64,000 bases of DNA from Schlegelella_A sp036263655 (lineage in GTDB: Bacteria > Pseudomonadota > Gammaproteobacteria > Burkholderiales > Burkholderiaceae_C): contig DATAGP010000052.1 in NCBI GenBank assembly GCA_036263655.1, positions 1-64,000 of the forward strand. Reading direction: 5' to 3'. Positions 42,618 to 52,092 of the stretch are shown in pieces. The notes under the pieces are model-generated. The model made no database searches and was not told the origin of the DNA. It saw only the letters and a program-made list of their open reading frames with translations. The first letter of the stretch is position 1, and the number at the start of each line of letters is the position of its first letter. Position numbers and translations under genes: made by a program.

Positions 42618-43256
42618 ATGTTCGGCACGCATTCGCTGGAGCTGTTCGCAGCGACGGTGCTCGTCGTCAACGCCACGCCGGGGGTCGACTTCGCCCTGAC
42701 GGTGACGCGCACGCTCCAGGGCGGCATTCGCGGCGGGCTCGCCGCCGCGCTCGGGATCGTCAGCGGCTGCGTGCTGCACGCGCTCGCGGCCGCCTTCGGC
42801 CTGGCGGCCCTGCTGGCCGCGTCGGCCACGGCGTTCTCGGTGCTCAAGTGGGCGGGCGCCGCGTACCTGCTGTGGCTGGCGGTGGGCATGCTGCTCGAGT
42901 CGAGCCGGCCGCCCGACGCCGTCGCCGCGACCGCCGCACCCGAGCCGGCGACCGCCTGGCGCACGTTCCGCGACGGCCTGCTCACGAACGCGCTGAACCC
43001 GAAGATCGCCGTCTTCTTTCTCGCCCTGCTGCCGCAGTTCATCGACGCCGCCGCGCCGAGCAAGACGCTGGCCTTTCTCTTCCTCGGTGCCTGGTTCGTG
43101 GTCCAGGGCCTCGCCTTCCTGGTGGCGCTCGTCCTGCTCGTCGCGCCGCTGCGCCGCTGGCGGCCGCGCGACACGTGGCGGCGTGCCTTCCAGGCCACGG
43201 CCGGCGGCCTGTTCGGCCTGCTCGCGGCGCGCCTAGCCGTGAGCGAGCGGCCATGA
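42618..43256 (+). CDS. LysE family amino acid exporter
   Basis: A 212-aa inner-membrane protein with about six helices. It has the RhtB/LysE signature near the N-terminus (NATPGVDFALTVTRTLQGG, then GGLAAALGIVSG) and the conserved LLTNALNPKIAVFFLALLPQ segment. It may export excess amino acid, plausibly a branched-chain one given the operon, but the substrate is not shown by sequence. I chose the ATG at 42618, 32 bp after the thiolase gene. Confidence 0.88.
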   Translation: MFGTHSLELFAATVLVVNATPGVDFALTVTRTLQGGIRGGLAAALGIVSGCVLHALAAAFGLAALLAASATAFSVLKWAGAAYLLWLAVGMLLESSRPPDAVAATAAPEPATAWRTFRDGLLTNALNPKIAVFFLALLPQFIDAAAPSKTLAFLFLGAWFVVQGLAFLVALVLLVAPLRRWRPRDTWRRAFQATAGGLFGLLAARLAVSERP

Positions 43257-43290
43257 AGGGGCTCGTGGCACGGACGGCGAGGATCGGCGC

Positions 43291-43949
<659 letters not shown>

Positions 43950-43956
<7 letters not shown>

Positions 43957-44456
43957 GCGGCGGCGACGGCTTGCTCGCCGGCAGCGGCGGCAGCGCCGCC
44001 GGCGCGTCGGGGCCGCTGCCGGCGCGCATCGGCGAGACCTTCGCCCAGCGCGTCCGCATCCGCGCCGAGGAGATCCCGTCCTTCGCGACGCTGGTGCACG
44101 ACCACAACCCGCTGCACCACGACGTGGCGGTGGCGCGCGCCGCCGGCTATCCCGGCCTCATCGCCAGCGGCACGCAGGTCGGCAGCTACCTGATGGCGCT
44201 GACGGCGTCGCATTTCGCGAAGCCCAGCGACGACGGCCTGCCCCGATCCGGGCTCGGCATCGGCTTCGACATCCGCTTTCGTGCGGTCGTCTTCGCCGAC
44301 GAGGACATCGACCTGCGCTGGCGCGTCACCGGCCTCGAGCGCAAGGACCGCCTCGACGGCTGGATCGCGTCGCTCGAGGGCGAGGCGCGTTCCGAGCGCG
44401 CGCTCCTGCTGAGCGCGACGGGCACGCTGCTGCTGCGCCTCGGGCCGGCCGCATGA
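43950..44456 (+). CDS. MaoC-like dehydratase
   Basis: A 168-aa hotdog-fold hydratase. The hydratase-2 motif is visible as FATLVHDHNPLHHDVAVARA followed by GYPGLIASGTQ, with the catalytic Asp/His pair in HDHNPLHHD. The family hydrates 2-enoyl-CoAs to (R)-3-hydroxyacyl-CoAs. The N-terminal ~25 residues are Gly/Ser-rich and unconserved. The start overlaps the SDR stop, so the two probably act as a pair. The acyl-CoA dehydrogenase follows 28 bp later. Confidence 0.86.
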
Positions 44457-44484
44457 AGACCGCATCGTCGAACCGGGGGGGAGC

Positions 44485-45618
44485 ATGCCGCTGAGCGACG
44501 ACCACCGAGCCATCCAGGACGCCGTGCGCGATTACGTCCGCGACCGCATCGCGCCGCAGGCGGCGCGCTGGGACCGCGAGGCGCACTTCCCGCGCGAGGA
44601 GCTGCAGGGCCTGGCGGCGCTCGGCTGCTACGGGGTCGCCGTGCCCGCGGCATGGGGCGGCGCGGGCCTCGATTACCTCGCGCTCGCGGTCATCCTGGAG
44701 GAGATCGCCGCCGGCGACGGCGCCACCTCGACCATCGTCAGCGTCAACAACTGCCCGGTCTGCTCGATCCTGATGGCCTGGGGCAGCGAGGCGCAGAAGG
44801 AGCGCTGGCTGAAGCCGCTCGCCCGCGGCGAGATGCTCGGTGCCTTCTGCCTCACCGAGCCGCACGTCGGCTCGCAGGCCGACGGTCTGAAGACGACCGC
44901 CGTTCGCGCCGGCGACGGCTGGGTCATCAATGGCGTCAAGCAGTTCATCACCAGCGGCAGGAACGGCGACCTCGCCATCGTCATGGCGGTGACCGACAAG
45001 GACGCCGGCAAGCGCGGCATCAGCGCCTTCGTGGTGCCGACGTCGACCCCGGGCTACCGCGTCGCCCGCATCGAGGACAAGCTCGGCCAGCACGCCAGCG
45101 ACACGGCGCAGATCGCCTTCGAGGATTGCCGCATTCCCGCGGATCACCTGCTCGGCGAGGAAGGGCAGGGCCTGAAGATCGCCTTGTCCGGCCTCGAGGG
45201 CGGGCGCATCGGCATCGGCGCCCAGGCGATCGGCATGGCCCGCGCCGCCTTCGAGGCGGCGCTCGCCTACGCCAAGGAGCGGGTCGCCTTCGGCCAGCCG
45301 ATCTTCGAGCACCAGGCGGTGCAGTTCCGCCTCGCCGGCATGGCGACGCAGATCGAGGCGGCGCGCCAGCTCGTCCACCACGCCGCGAGCCTGAAGGACG
45401 CCGGATTGCCATGCCTCAAGGAAGCGGCGATGGGCAAGCTCTTCGCCAGCGAGATGGCCGAGCGCGTCTGCAGCGACGCGATCCAGATCCACGGGGGCTA
45501 TGGCTACGTCAGCGACTTCCCGGTCGAGCGCATCTACCGCGACGTGCGCGTCTGCCAGATCTACGAAGGCACGTCCGACGTGCAGAAGATCCTCATCGGC
45601 CGAGCGCTCGCCCGATGA
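44485..45618 (+). CDS. Acyl-CoA dehydrogenase (short/branched-chain type)
   Basis: A 377-aa FAD flavoprotein that introduces the 2,3-double bond into acyl-CoA and passes electrons to ETF. FCLTEPHVGSQADGLKTTA is the first family signature and QIHGGYGYVSDFPVERIYRD the second. The catalytic base is Glu361 in IYEGTSDVQ, the position used by short-chain and butyryl-CoA enzymes. GGGGGGAG precedes the ATG. It is one of two acyl-CoA dehydrogenases in the operon; a branched short-chain substrate is likely but not proven. Confidence 0.92.
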   Translation: MPLSDDHRAIQDAVRDYVRDRIAPQAARWDREAHFPREELQGLAALGCYGVAVPAAWGGAGLDYLALAVILEEIAAGDGATSTIVSVNNCPVCSILMAWGSEAQKERWLKPLARGEMLGAFCLTEPHVGSQADGLKTTAVRAGDGWVINGVKQFITSGRNGDLAIVMAVTDKDAGKRGISAFVVPTSTPGYRVARIEDKLGQHASDTAQIAFEDCRIPADHLLGEEGQGLKIALSGLEGGRIGIGAQAIGMARAAFEAALAYAKERVAFGQPIFEHQAVQFRLAGMATQIEAARQLVHHAASLKDAGLPCLKEAAMGKLFASEMAERVCSDAIQIHGGYGYVSDFPVERIYRDVRVCQIYEGTSDVQKILIGRALAR

Positions 45619-45666
45619 CCCGCCGGCGATCGAGCACGCGTTGAGGCCGGGCGCGCGCGAACGACC

Positions 45667-47163
45667 ATGACGGAGACCGAAGCACGCGAGGTGACGCTGC
45701 TGCAGGCGTTCGAGACGGCGCAGCCGCCGAGTCCGAGCTGGGGCGACGCCGACCGGCGCTGGGCCGACCGCGTCGCCCAGGAGGCGGTCGCCGGCGACAC
45801 GCCGGCGGCGACCTTCATCGCCGCTCGCGCCCGCCACGCCATGCAGCGCCTGCTGCCACGCGAGCCGGCCGCCGGTCGCTGGCTGGCGCGGCTGACGCGC
45901 GACGGCTCCTGGCTGGTGCTCGTCGCGATCGCGGCAGCGGCCCTGGGCCTCCTCGCCGACGCGATCGGCAACGAGCAGCGCATCAACCTGCTGGCGCCGC
46001 CGTACTGGGGCGTGCTGCTGTGGAACGTCGTGGTCTACGTCCTCCTGCTCGCCGCCCCGCTACTGTCGCTGCTGCGCCGCAAGGGCGCGGCGGGCGGGCC
46101 GCTGCGCCGCGCCATGCAGTCGCTGCTGCGCTGGGGCCGGCACGCGCCCGCCGGGCGGCGCGGCCCCAGCGCCGGGCCGCTGGCGAGCTTCGCCCGGCTC
46201 TGGACGGCGCGCAGCGCGCCCATCGCGTCGCTGCGCGCGCAGACGCTGCTGCACGTCGGCGCCGCGGCGCTGGCGCTCGGCCTCGTCGCCGGCCTCTACC
46301 TGCGCGGCCTGGTCCTCGACTACCGCGTCGGCTGGGAGAGCACTTTCCTCTCGCCGGCGACGGTGCACGGCGTCCTCACGACGCTGCTCTCGCCGGCCGC
46401 CGCCGTGGCCGGCATCGCCTTGCCGGACGCCGCCGGCATCGCCGCCCTGCAGACGCAGCCGGCGCAGCGCGGCGGTGGCGCGCCGGCTGCGATGTGGATC
46501 CACCTGCTGGCGCTGACGCTGCTCGCCGTCGTCGTCCTGCCGCGCCTGCTGCTCGCCGTGGCGACCGCGGCCTGGGCCGGTCGGCGCCGGCAGCGCTTCG
46601 GCCTCGACCTCGACGCGCCGTATTTCCAGCGCCTGGCGCGGCTGCAGCGCGGCAGCGTCGCCGACATCGAGGTCCGTCCCTACGCGCACGCGCCGTCGCC
46701 GCAGGCGACGCTCGGCCTGCAGGCCCTGCTCGCCGAGGCCTTCGGCCCGCGCGCCGCGATCCGCGTCGCCGCGACCGCTCCTTTCGGTGCCGCCGACGAG
46801 GCAGCGCCGCTCGCGGCACCGGCGCCGAGCGTGACGCACGCGCTGCTCCTGTGCGACCTCGGCTCGACGCCGGAGGTCGAGAGCCATGGCCGCTTCGCCG
46901 CCCGGCTGGCCGATCGCCTGCCCGGCGGCGCCGTCCTCGCCCTGCTGGTCGACGAGACCACGTTCCGGCGCCGCTTCGCCGGGCTCGACGAGCGCCTGGC
47001 CCAGCGCCGCGAGGCCTGGACCCGCTTCGCCGAGGCGATGCAGACGACGCCGGTGTTCGTCGACCTCCAGGCGCCGGTCGATGCGGCGGGCGTCGAGGCG
47101 CTGCACGCGGCCTTCGCCCGGCCGCTCCAGGCTCGGGCCGAGTCGCAGCCGGCGACGCGCTGA
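45667..47163 (+). CDS. DUF2868 membrane protein
   Basis: A 498-aa protein matching the DUF2868 layout: a soluble N-terminus, two membrane segments (~81-103 and 115-135, around DGSWLVLVAIAAAALGLLAD and NVVVYVLLLAAPLLSLLRR), further segments (~195-220 and 240-300), and a ~200-residue soluble C-terminal domain with a Rossmann-like run (THALLLCDLGSTPEVES, GGAVLALLVDETTFRRRF). The function is unknown. Its stop overlaps the start of the DUF3482 GTPase, a constant partner, which implies a two-component membrane complex. Confidence 0.85.
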   Translation: MTETEAREVTLLQAFETAQPPSPSWGDADRRWADRVAQEAVAGDTPAATFIAARARHAMQRLLPREPAAGRWLARLTRDGSWLVLVAIAAAALGLLADAIGNEQRINLLAPPYWGVLLWNVVVYVLLLAAPLLSLLRRKGAAGGPLRRAMQSLLRWGRHAPAGRRGPSAGPLASFARLWTARSAPIASLRAQTLLHVGAAALALGLVAGLYLRGLVLDYRVGWESTFLSPATVHGVLTTLLSPAAAVAGIALPDAAGIAALQTQPAQRGGGAPAAMWIHLLALTLLAVVVLPRLLLAVATAAWAGRRRQRFGLDLDAPYFQRLARLQRGSVADIEVRPYAHAPSPQATLGLQALLAEAFGPRAAIRVAATAPFGAADEAAPLAAPAPSVTHALLLCDLGSTPEVESHGRFAARLADRLPGGAVLALLVDETTFRRRFAGLDERLAQRREAWTRFAEAMQTTPVFVDLQAPVDAAGVEALHAAFARPLQARAESQPATR

Positions 47164-48689
47164 TGGACCGCCCGAACAGCATCGCGCTGAGCCTCGTCGC
47201 GCACACCAACGTCGGCAAGACGACGCTCGCGCGCACCCTGCTCGGCCGCGACATCGGCGAGGTGCGTGACGAGCCGCACGTGACCGAGTTCGCCGACGTG
47301 CACACGATGCTCGAATCGCCCGAAGGCGACACCCTCGAGATCTGGGACACGCCGGGCTTCGGCGACAGCGTCCGCCTGCTGCGGCGGCTGCGCCAGTCGA
47401 ACAACCCGATCGGCTGGTTCCTGAGCCAGGTGTGGGACCGCTGGCGCGAGCGGCCGTTCTGGGCCGCGCAGCAGGCGCTGAAGAACGTGCGCGACGAGGC
47501 CGACGTGCTGCTCTACCTGGTCAGCGCCTCGGAATCGCCGCAGGGCGCGGGCTACGTCAAGCCCGAGCTCGAGCTGCTCGCCTGGACCGGCAAGCCGGTC
47601 ATCGTCCTGCTCAACCAGCTCGGCACGCCGCGCGCCGATGCCGGCGACGACGTCGAGCCCTGGCGGCGCCACATCGCCGAGCTGGCGCCGAACGCGCGCG
47701 TCCTGTCCTTCGACGCCTTCGCGCGCTGCTGGGTGCAGGAGATCGTGCTCCTCGACGCCATCGGCGCGGTCCTTCCGGAGCCGCGGCGGCCGACCATGAC
47801 GCGCCTGGTCGCCGCCTGGCGGCGCGAGCGGCTGGCGACCTTCGCCGCGTCGATGGCCATCCTGGCTGAGAGCCTGACCCGGGTCGCGACGGCGCGCGTG
47901 GTGATCGAGGAAAGCGCCGGCCTGGGCACCCGCCTGCGCCGGGCCGCGGCCACGGTGCTGCGCCTCGGCGACCGGCAGGATGATCCGGGGGTGCAGGCGC
48001 AGGCACGCCTCGGCGAGCTGCTCGGCATCGAGGTGCGCGAGAGCACCGCCGCGCTGATCCGGCTGCATCGCCTCGAGGGGGAATCGACGGCCGCCGTGCT
48101 CGCCTCGGTCGACGTCGACCTGCACCAGCGCATCGACGCCGGCTGGGCCGCGGTGTGGGGCGGCGCCGTGAGCGGCGCGCTCGCCGGGCTCTCGACCGAC
48201 GTGATGAGCGGCGGCCTGACGCTCGGCGGCGGCATGATCGCTGGCGGCGTGCTCGGCGCGCTCGGCGCCGCCGGCATCGCCGAGGGCGTGAACCGGATCC
48301 GCGGCACCGACCGCTCCTGGGTCGGCTGGAAGGGCCACGCGCTGATGCCGATGGTCGACGCTGCCTTGCTGCGCTACCTCGCCGTCGCCCATTTCGGGCG
48401 CGGCCGCGGCCGCTGGGCCGACGCCGCTGCGCCGGAGCACTGGGCGGCGACGGTGCACGCGGCCCTCGAGCCGCACCGCGAGCTGCTGGCGACGTTGTGG
48501 CGCGGCGCCGAAGGTCCCGAGGTCCACGCCGACGCGATCGATGCGACCCGGCGCGGCCTGCAGCCCCTGATCGCGGCCGTGGCGCGCGACGTGCTGCTGC
48601 GCCTGTACCCGGATGCGGCGGCGGCGCTGCCCGCGGGTGCCGGCGGAGGTGGGGAAATCGATCAACCGGAGGCCCGGGCCACGCCTTAG
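47163..48689 (+). CDS. DUF3482 GTPase
   Basis: A 508-aa Era/dynamin-like GTP-binding protein. G1 reads AHTNVGKTT (13-21), with Ala in place of the first Gly. G3 is WDTPGFGDS, and the specificity loop is NQLG rather than NKxD. The C-terminal DUF3482 region contains a glycine-zipper hydrophobic hairpin (WGGAVSGALAGLSTDVMSGG, then GGGMIAGGVLGALGAAGIAE) that may insert into the membrane. Its ATG overlaps the DUF2868 stop, and the two probably form one membrane system of unknown role. Confidence 0.87.
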   Translation: MDRPNSIALSLVAHTNVGKTTLARTLLGRDIGEVRDEPHVTEFADVHTMLESPEGDTLEIWDTPGFGDSVRLLRRLRQSNNPIGWFLSQVWDRWRERPFWAAQQALKNVRDEADVLLYLVSASESPQGAGYVKPELELLAWTGKPVIVLLNQLGTPRADAGDDVEPWRRHIAELAPNARVLSFDAFARCWVQEIVLLDAIGAVLPEPRRPTMTRLVAAWRRERLATFAASMAILAESLTRVATARVVIEESAGLGTRLRRAAATVLRLGDRQDDPGVQAQARLGELLGIEVRESTAALIRLHRLEGESTAAVLASVDVDLHQRIDAGWAAVWGGAVSGALAGLSTDVMSGGLTLGGGMIAGGVLGALGAAGIAEGVNRIRGTDRSWVGWKGHALMPMVDAALLRYLAVAHFGRGRGRWADAAAPEHWAATVHAALEPHRELLATLWRGAEGPEVHADAIDATRRGLQPLIAAVARDVLLRLYPDAAAALPAGAGGGGEIDQPEARATP

Positions 48690-48698
48690 TCTGCGGCC

Positions 48699-49313
48699 AT
48701 GAATCACGCCGCGCGGTCGATCGACTTCTACGTCGATTTCTCCTCGCCCTACTCGTACATCGCGTCCGAGTGGGTCGAAGCGCTGGCCGCGCGACATGGC
48801 CGCACCGTGCGCTGGAAGGCGATCCTGCTCGGCGTCACCTTCCAGGCCGCCGAGCTGAAGAGCCCCGTCAGCCACCCCCTCAAGCGCGAGTACTCGCTGC
48901 TCGACTTCGAGCGCTCGGCGCGCTTCGCGGGCGTGCCCTTCAAGCTGCCGGCCCGCTTCCCGGTGCCGACGCAGAACGCCGCCCGCATCTTCTGGTGGCT
49001 GCACGAGCGCGACCCGCGACGGGCGGCCGACTGGGGCCGGCACTGCCTGCGCGCCTACTTCACGCGCGGCGACGTGGACCTTTCCAACCCGGCGCACCTG
49101 CGCGCCCTGGCGACCGAGTTCGGGCTCGACGGCAACGACGCCGAGTCGGTCTGGAGCGATCCGCTCTGGAAGGCGCGCCTCAAGGAGGCCTGCGAGCACG
49201 CGGTGGCGCAGGGCGTGTTCGGCGCGCCCTTCTTCGTCGTCGACGGCGAGCCGTTCTGGGGCAATGACCGGCGAGCGCAGATCGAGCGCTGGCTCGAGAG
49301 CGGCCCGTTCTGA
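48699..49313 (+). CDS. 2-hydroxychromene-2-carboxylate isomerase family protein (kappa-class GST/DsbA fold)
   Basis: A 204-aa thioredoxin-fold protein with an alpha-helical insertion. The N-terminal DFYVDFSSPYSYIASEW carries the serine that activates glutathione in kappa GSTs and HCCA isomerases, and GVFGAPFFVVDGEPFWGNDR is the C-terminal signature. No CxxC is present. The classical reaction belongs to naphthalene degradation, but in acyl-CoA operons like this the real substrate is unknown. It lies 9 bp after the GTPase and 2 bp before the DinB gene. Confidence 0.88.
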   Translation: MNHAARSIDFYVDFSSPYSYIASEWVEALAARHGRTVRWKAILLGVTFQAAELKSPVSHPLKREYSLLDFERSARFAGVPFKLPARFPVPTQNAARIFWWLHERDPRRAADWGRHCLRAYFTRGDVDLSNPAHLRALATEFGLDGNDAESVWSDPLWKARLKEACEHAVAQGVFGAPFFVVDGEPFWGNDRRAQIERWLESGPF

Positions 49314-49315
49314 CC

Positions 49316-49873
49316 ATGGAGCTGCTGCCTTTCCTGCGCACCCAGGTGCACGCCAACCGGCTCGCCAACCACCGGCTGCACGAGGCGATGCGCACGCTCT
49401 CGCGCGACGAGTACCACGCGCCGCGGACGAGCTTCTTTCCGAGCCTCGCCGCGACGCTCGACCACATCCTCGCCGTCGACCTGTACTACCTCGCCGCGCT
49501 GCACGGCGAACGCGACATGGAGCGGCAGTGGGCCGAGGCCCCGAAGTGCGGCACCGTCGCCGAGCTCGCGCAGGCGCAGGCGATGGCGGACGAGCGCTTC
49601 ATCGCCCACGTCGGCAGCTTGGCGGCCGCGGCGCTCGACGACGTCGTCGAGCTGGACCGCGGCGAAGGCCGCGTCCAGCGCGACCGGCGCGGTCACGTGA
49701 TCGCCCACCTGATCAACCACCAGGTCCACCACCGCGGCCAGGCGCATGCGATGCTGGCCGGCACGTCGGCGCGGCCGCCGCAGCTCGACGAGTTCCTGAT
49801 GCCGAGCGAGGCGCACCTGCGCATCGGCGACCTCAAGGCGCTCGGCTGGACCGAGGCGTCGCTCTTCAGCTGA
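49316..49873 (+). CDS. DinB family protein
   Basis: A 185-aa four-helix-bundle protein. Metal-ligand histidines are expected in LAATLDHILAVDLYYLAAL and in the helix HVIAHLINHQVHHRGQAHAM, where the HxxHHRGQ-like pattern is diagnostic. DinB-fold proteins include thiol-dependent metalloenzymes and S-transferases, but the reaction here is unknown. It ends 20 bp before the second acyl-CoA dehydrogenase. A decayed paralogue lies at 51011-51295. Confidence 0.86.
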   Translation: MELLPFLRTQVHANRLANHRLHEAMRTLSRDEYHAPRTSFFPSLAATLDHILAVDLYYLAALHGERDMERQWAEAPKCGTVAELAQAQAMADERFIAHVGSLAAAALDDVVELDRGEGRVQRDRRGHVIAHLINHQVHHRGQAHAMLAGTSARPPQLDEFLMPSEAHLRIGDLKALGWTEASLFS

Positions 49874-49893
49874 CGCTTCTTCCTGCATCGACG

Positions 49894-51033
49894 ATGGACG
49901 ACGTCTACGCGACGCCCGAGCACGAGCTGCTGCGCGAGCAGGTCGCGCGCTTCCTGGCCCGCGAGGTCGAGCCGCACGCGCTCGCCTGGGAAGACGCCGG
50001 CGTGACGCCGCGCGAGGTGCTGGCGAAGCTCGGCGACGCGGGCCTGCTCGGCATCATGGACGCGGCCGAGCACGGCGGCGCGGACGCCGACGCGCTGACC
50101 AACCTGGTCTTCGCCGAGGCGCTGTCGCAGTCGACCTTCGGCGGCTTCGTCATCACCGTCCTCGTGCACACCGACATGGCGAGCCCGCACCTGCGTCACG
50201 CCGGCACGCCGGCGCAGCGGGAGCGCTGGGGCCCGGCGATCAACGCCGGGCGCTGCATCACGGCCGTCGCCATCACCGAGCCGGGCGCCGGCTCCGACGT
50301 CGCCGGCATCCGCACCACGGCGGCGCGCAGCGCCGACGGCAGCGAGTGGGTCCTCAACGGGACCAAGCTCTTCATCACCAACGGCGTCCATGCCGACCTG
50401 GTCTTCGTCGCCGCCAAGACCGGCTCGGGCTCGCACGCGATGTCGATGTTCATCGTCGAGAAGGGCAGGCCGGGCTTCAGCGTCGGCCGCCGGCTCGACA
50501 AGGGCGGCTGGCTGTCGTCGGACACCGCCGAGCTGGTGTTCGACGACTGCCGCGTCCCCGCCGAGAACCTGCTCGGCGAGGAGAACCGCGGCTTCTACTC
50601 GGTGATGAAGAACTTCCAGACCGAGCGCATCGCCCTGGCGGCGATGGCGGTCGGCCACTGCACGCAGGCGCTGCGCCTGACGCTCGAGCACGTGCGCGAC
50701 CGGCGCGCCTTCGGCGCGACGCTGTTCGACAAGCAGGTCGTCCGGCAGCGCCTGGCCATGCTCGACGCCAGGACGCGCGCGGCACGCGCCTTCATGTACC
50801 ACTGCGCCTGGCGGGTCACGCAAGGGCACGACGTCGTCCAGGAGGTGTCGATGCTGAAGGCGCTGACCGGCGAGCTGGTCAACGAGGTCGTGCAGGGCTG
50901 CCAGCAGTTCCACGGCGGCATGGGTTACATGCGCGGCACGCCGATCGAGCGGCTCTGGCGCGACGCGCGCATCCTCGCCATCGGCGGCGGCGCGACGGAG
51001 GTGATGCTCGATGAAGTCGCCAAGCGGTACTAG
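49894..51033 (+). CDS. Acyl-CoA dehydrogenase (long-chain/isovaleryl-type active site)
   Basis: A 379-aa flavoprotein. AVAITEPGAGSDVAGIRTTA and QFHGGMGYMRGTPIERLWRD are the family signatures. At the place where short-chain enzymes have YEGTS it reads IGGGATEV, without the glutamate. The likely base is instead Glu244 in FQTERIALAA, the position used by isovaleryl-CoA and long-chain dehydrogenases. Isovaleryl-CoA is an attractive substrate in this leucine-type operon, but longer acyl chains are possible. The ATG at 49894 lies 20 bp after the DinB gene. Confidence 0.9.
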   Translation: MDDVYATPEHELLREQVARFLAREVEPHALAWEDAGVTPREVLAKLGDAGLLGIMDAAEHGGADADALTNLVFAEALSQSTFGGFVITVLVHTDMASPHLRHAGTPAQRERWGPAINAGRCITAVAITEPGAGSDVAGIRTTAARSADGSEWVLNGTKLFITNGVHADLVFVAAKTGSGSHAMSMFIVEKGRPGFSVGRRLDKGGWLSSDTAELVFDDCRVPAENLLGEENRGFYSVMKNFQTERIALAAMAVGHCTQALRLTLEHVRDRRAFGATLFDKQVVRQRLAMLDARTRAARAFMYHCAWRVTQGHDVVQEVSMLKALTGELVNEVVQGCQQFHGGMGYMRGTPIERLWRDARILAIGGGATEVMLDEVAKRY

Positions 51034-51295
51034 CGCCTGCTACCACCTGCTCGTCGCCGAGCACCGGCTCTGGATCGACGGGCTCGACGAATCCCGCTTC
51101 GCCGGCCGCCTGGACTGCACGATGACGCCGGGGGTGGCCCAGTCCTTGCCGTTCGACCTGACCTTGGCCCACGTCTTCCACCACGCCACCCATCACCGCG
51201 GCCAGATCACGGCAGCGATCACGGCGATGGGCTACCCTTGCCCGGAGATCGACATGGTGTGGATGCTCCAGGAGGAAGGCAGGGCGAGCGCATGA
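51011..51295 (+). CDS. Truncated DinB family protein, probably decayed
   Basis: A 94-residue frame that resembles only parts of a DinB protein, which is normally ~165-185 aa. Residues ~9-22 (ACYHLLVAEHRLWI) look like the family's first metal-ligand helix (NHLLVADRxW) but run directly into DGLDESRFAGRL, a segment normally ~35-40 residues later. The C-terminal HVFHHATHHRGQITAAITAM and GYPCPEIDMVWMLQE are well kept. The N-terminal ~45 residues are missing, and the start overlaps the preceding gene by 23 bp. It is probably a deletion remnant, though it may still be translated because its stop overlaps the next start. Confidence 0.7.
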   Translation: MKSPSGTSACYHLLVAEHRLWIDGLDESRFAGRLDCTMTPGVAQSLPFDLTLAHVFHHATHHRGQITAAITAMGYPCPEIDMVWMLQEEGRASA

Positions 51296-52092
51296 GCAGC
51301 AGCGGCGTCATCCAGGTGGAACGCGAGGGCTTCGTCGCCCGCGTCTGGCTGAACCGGCCGGAGGTGCGCAATGCCTTCAACGCCGAGCTGATCCCGACCC
51401 TGGCGGCGGCTTTCACGGCGCTGGGCAAGGACGACGGCGTCCGCGCCGTCGTCCTCGGCGGCCGCGGCAAGGCCTTCTGCGCCGGCGCCGACCTCGGCTG
51501 GATGCGCGAGATGGCCGACTACTCGTGGGACCAGAACCGGGCCGACGCGGCCCGGCTCGCCGACATGCTGTTCGCGATCTACAGCTGCCCGCGGCCGGTC
51601 GTCGGCCGCATCCACGGCGACTGCTACGCCGGCGGCGTCGGCCTCGCCGCGGTGTGCGACGTCCTCGTCGCCGCCGAGCCGGCGACCTTCTGCCTGAGCG
51701 AGGCGCGCCTCGGCCTGCTGCCGGCGACGATCAGCCCCTACGTCATCCGCGCCATGGGCGAGCAGGCAGCGCGCCGCTACTTCGTCACCGCCGAGCGCTT
51801 CAGCGCCGCCCAGGCGAAGGCGATGGGCTTCGTGCACGAGACCTGCGCCGCCGAAGCCATCGACGAGGTCGTCGACGGCATCGTCGCGGCGCTGGTCGAC
51901 AACGGACCGATGGCGACCCGGGCCTGCAAGAAGCTGGTGCAGGACATCGCCGGCCTGCCGATCGGCACGGAGCTGCGCGCCGACACCGCCGGCCGCATCG
52001 CCGACATCCGCGCCAGCGCCGAGGGGCGCGAGGGCGTGCAGAGCTTCCTGCAGAAGAGGAAGCCGGCGTGGCTGGAGGGCGGCGGCCGGTGA
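51292..52092 (+). CDS. Enoyl-CoA hydratase/isomerase family protein, probable methylglutaconyl-CoA hydratase
   Basis: A 266-aa crotonase-fold enzyme. The oxyanion-hole segments are AFCAGADLGWM and HGDCYAGGVGLAAVCDVLVA, and LSEARLGLLPATISPYV is typical of the LiuC (3-methylglutaconyl-CoA hydratase) group. The catalytic glutamate is in SEARLG. Its ATG overlaps the previous stop (ATGA). With HMG-CoA lyase two genes downstream it gives the last two steps of leucine breakdown to acetoacetate and acetyl-CoA. Confidence 0.88.
   Translation: MSSSGVIQVEREGFVARVWLNRPEVRNAFNAELIPTLAAAFTALGKDDGVRAVVLGGRGKAFCAGADLGWMREMADYSWDQNRADAARLADMLFAIYSCPRPVVGRIHGDCYAGGVGLAAVCDVLVAAEPATFCLSEARLGLLPATISPYVIRAMGEQAARRYFVTAERFSAAQAKAMGFVHETCAAEAIDEVVDGIVAALVDNGPMATRACKKLVQDIAGLPIGTELRADTAGRIADIRASAEGREGVQSFLQKRKPAWLEGGGR

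Noticed and set aside
46680..49199. 839-codon minus-strand frame opposite the DUF2868/DUF3482 and isomerase genes
   Set aside because: It is antisense to three well-supported genes and has no motifs.
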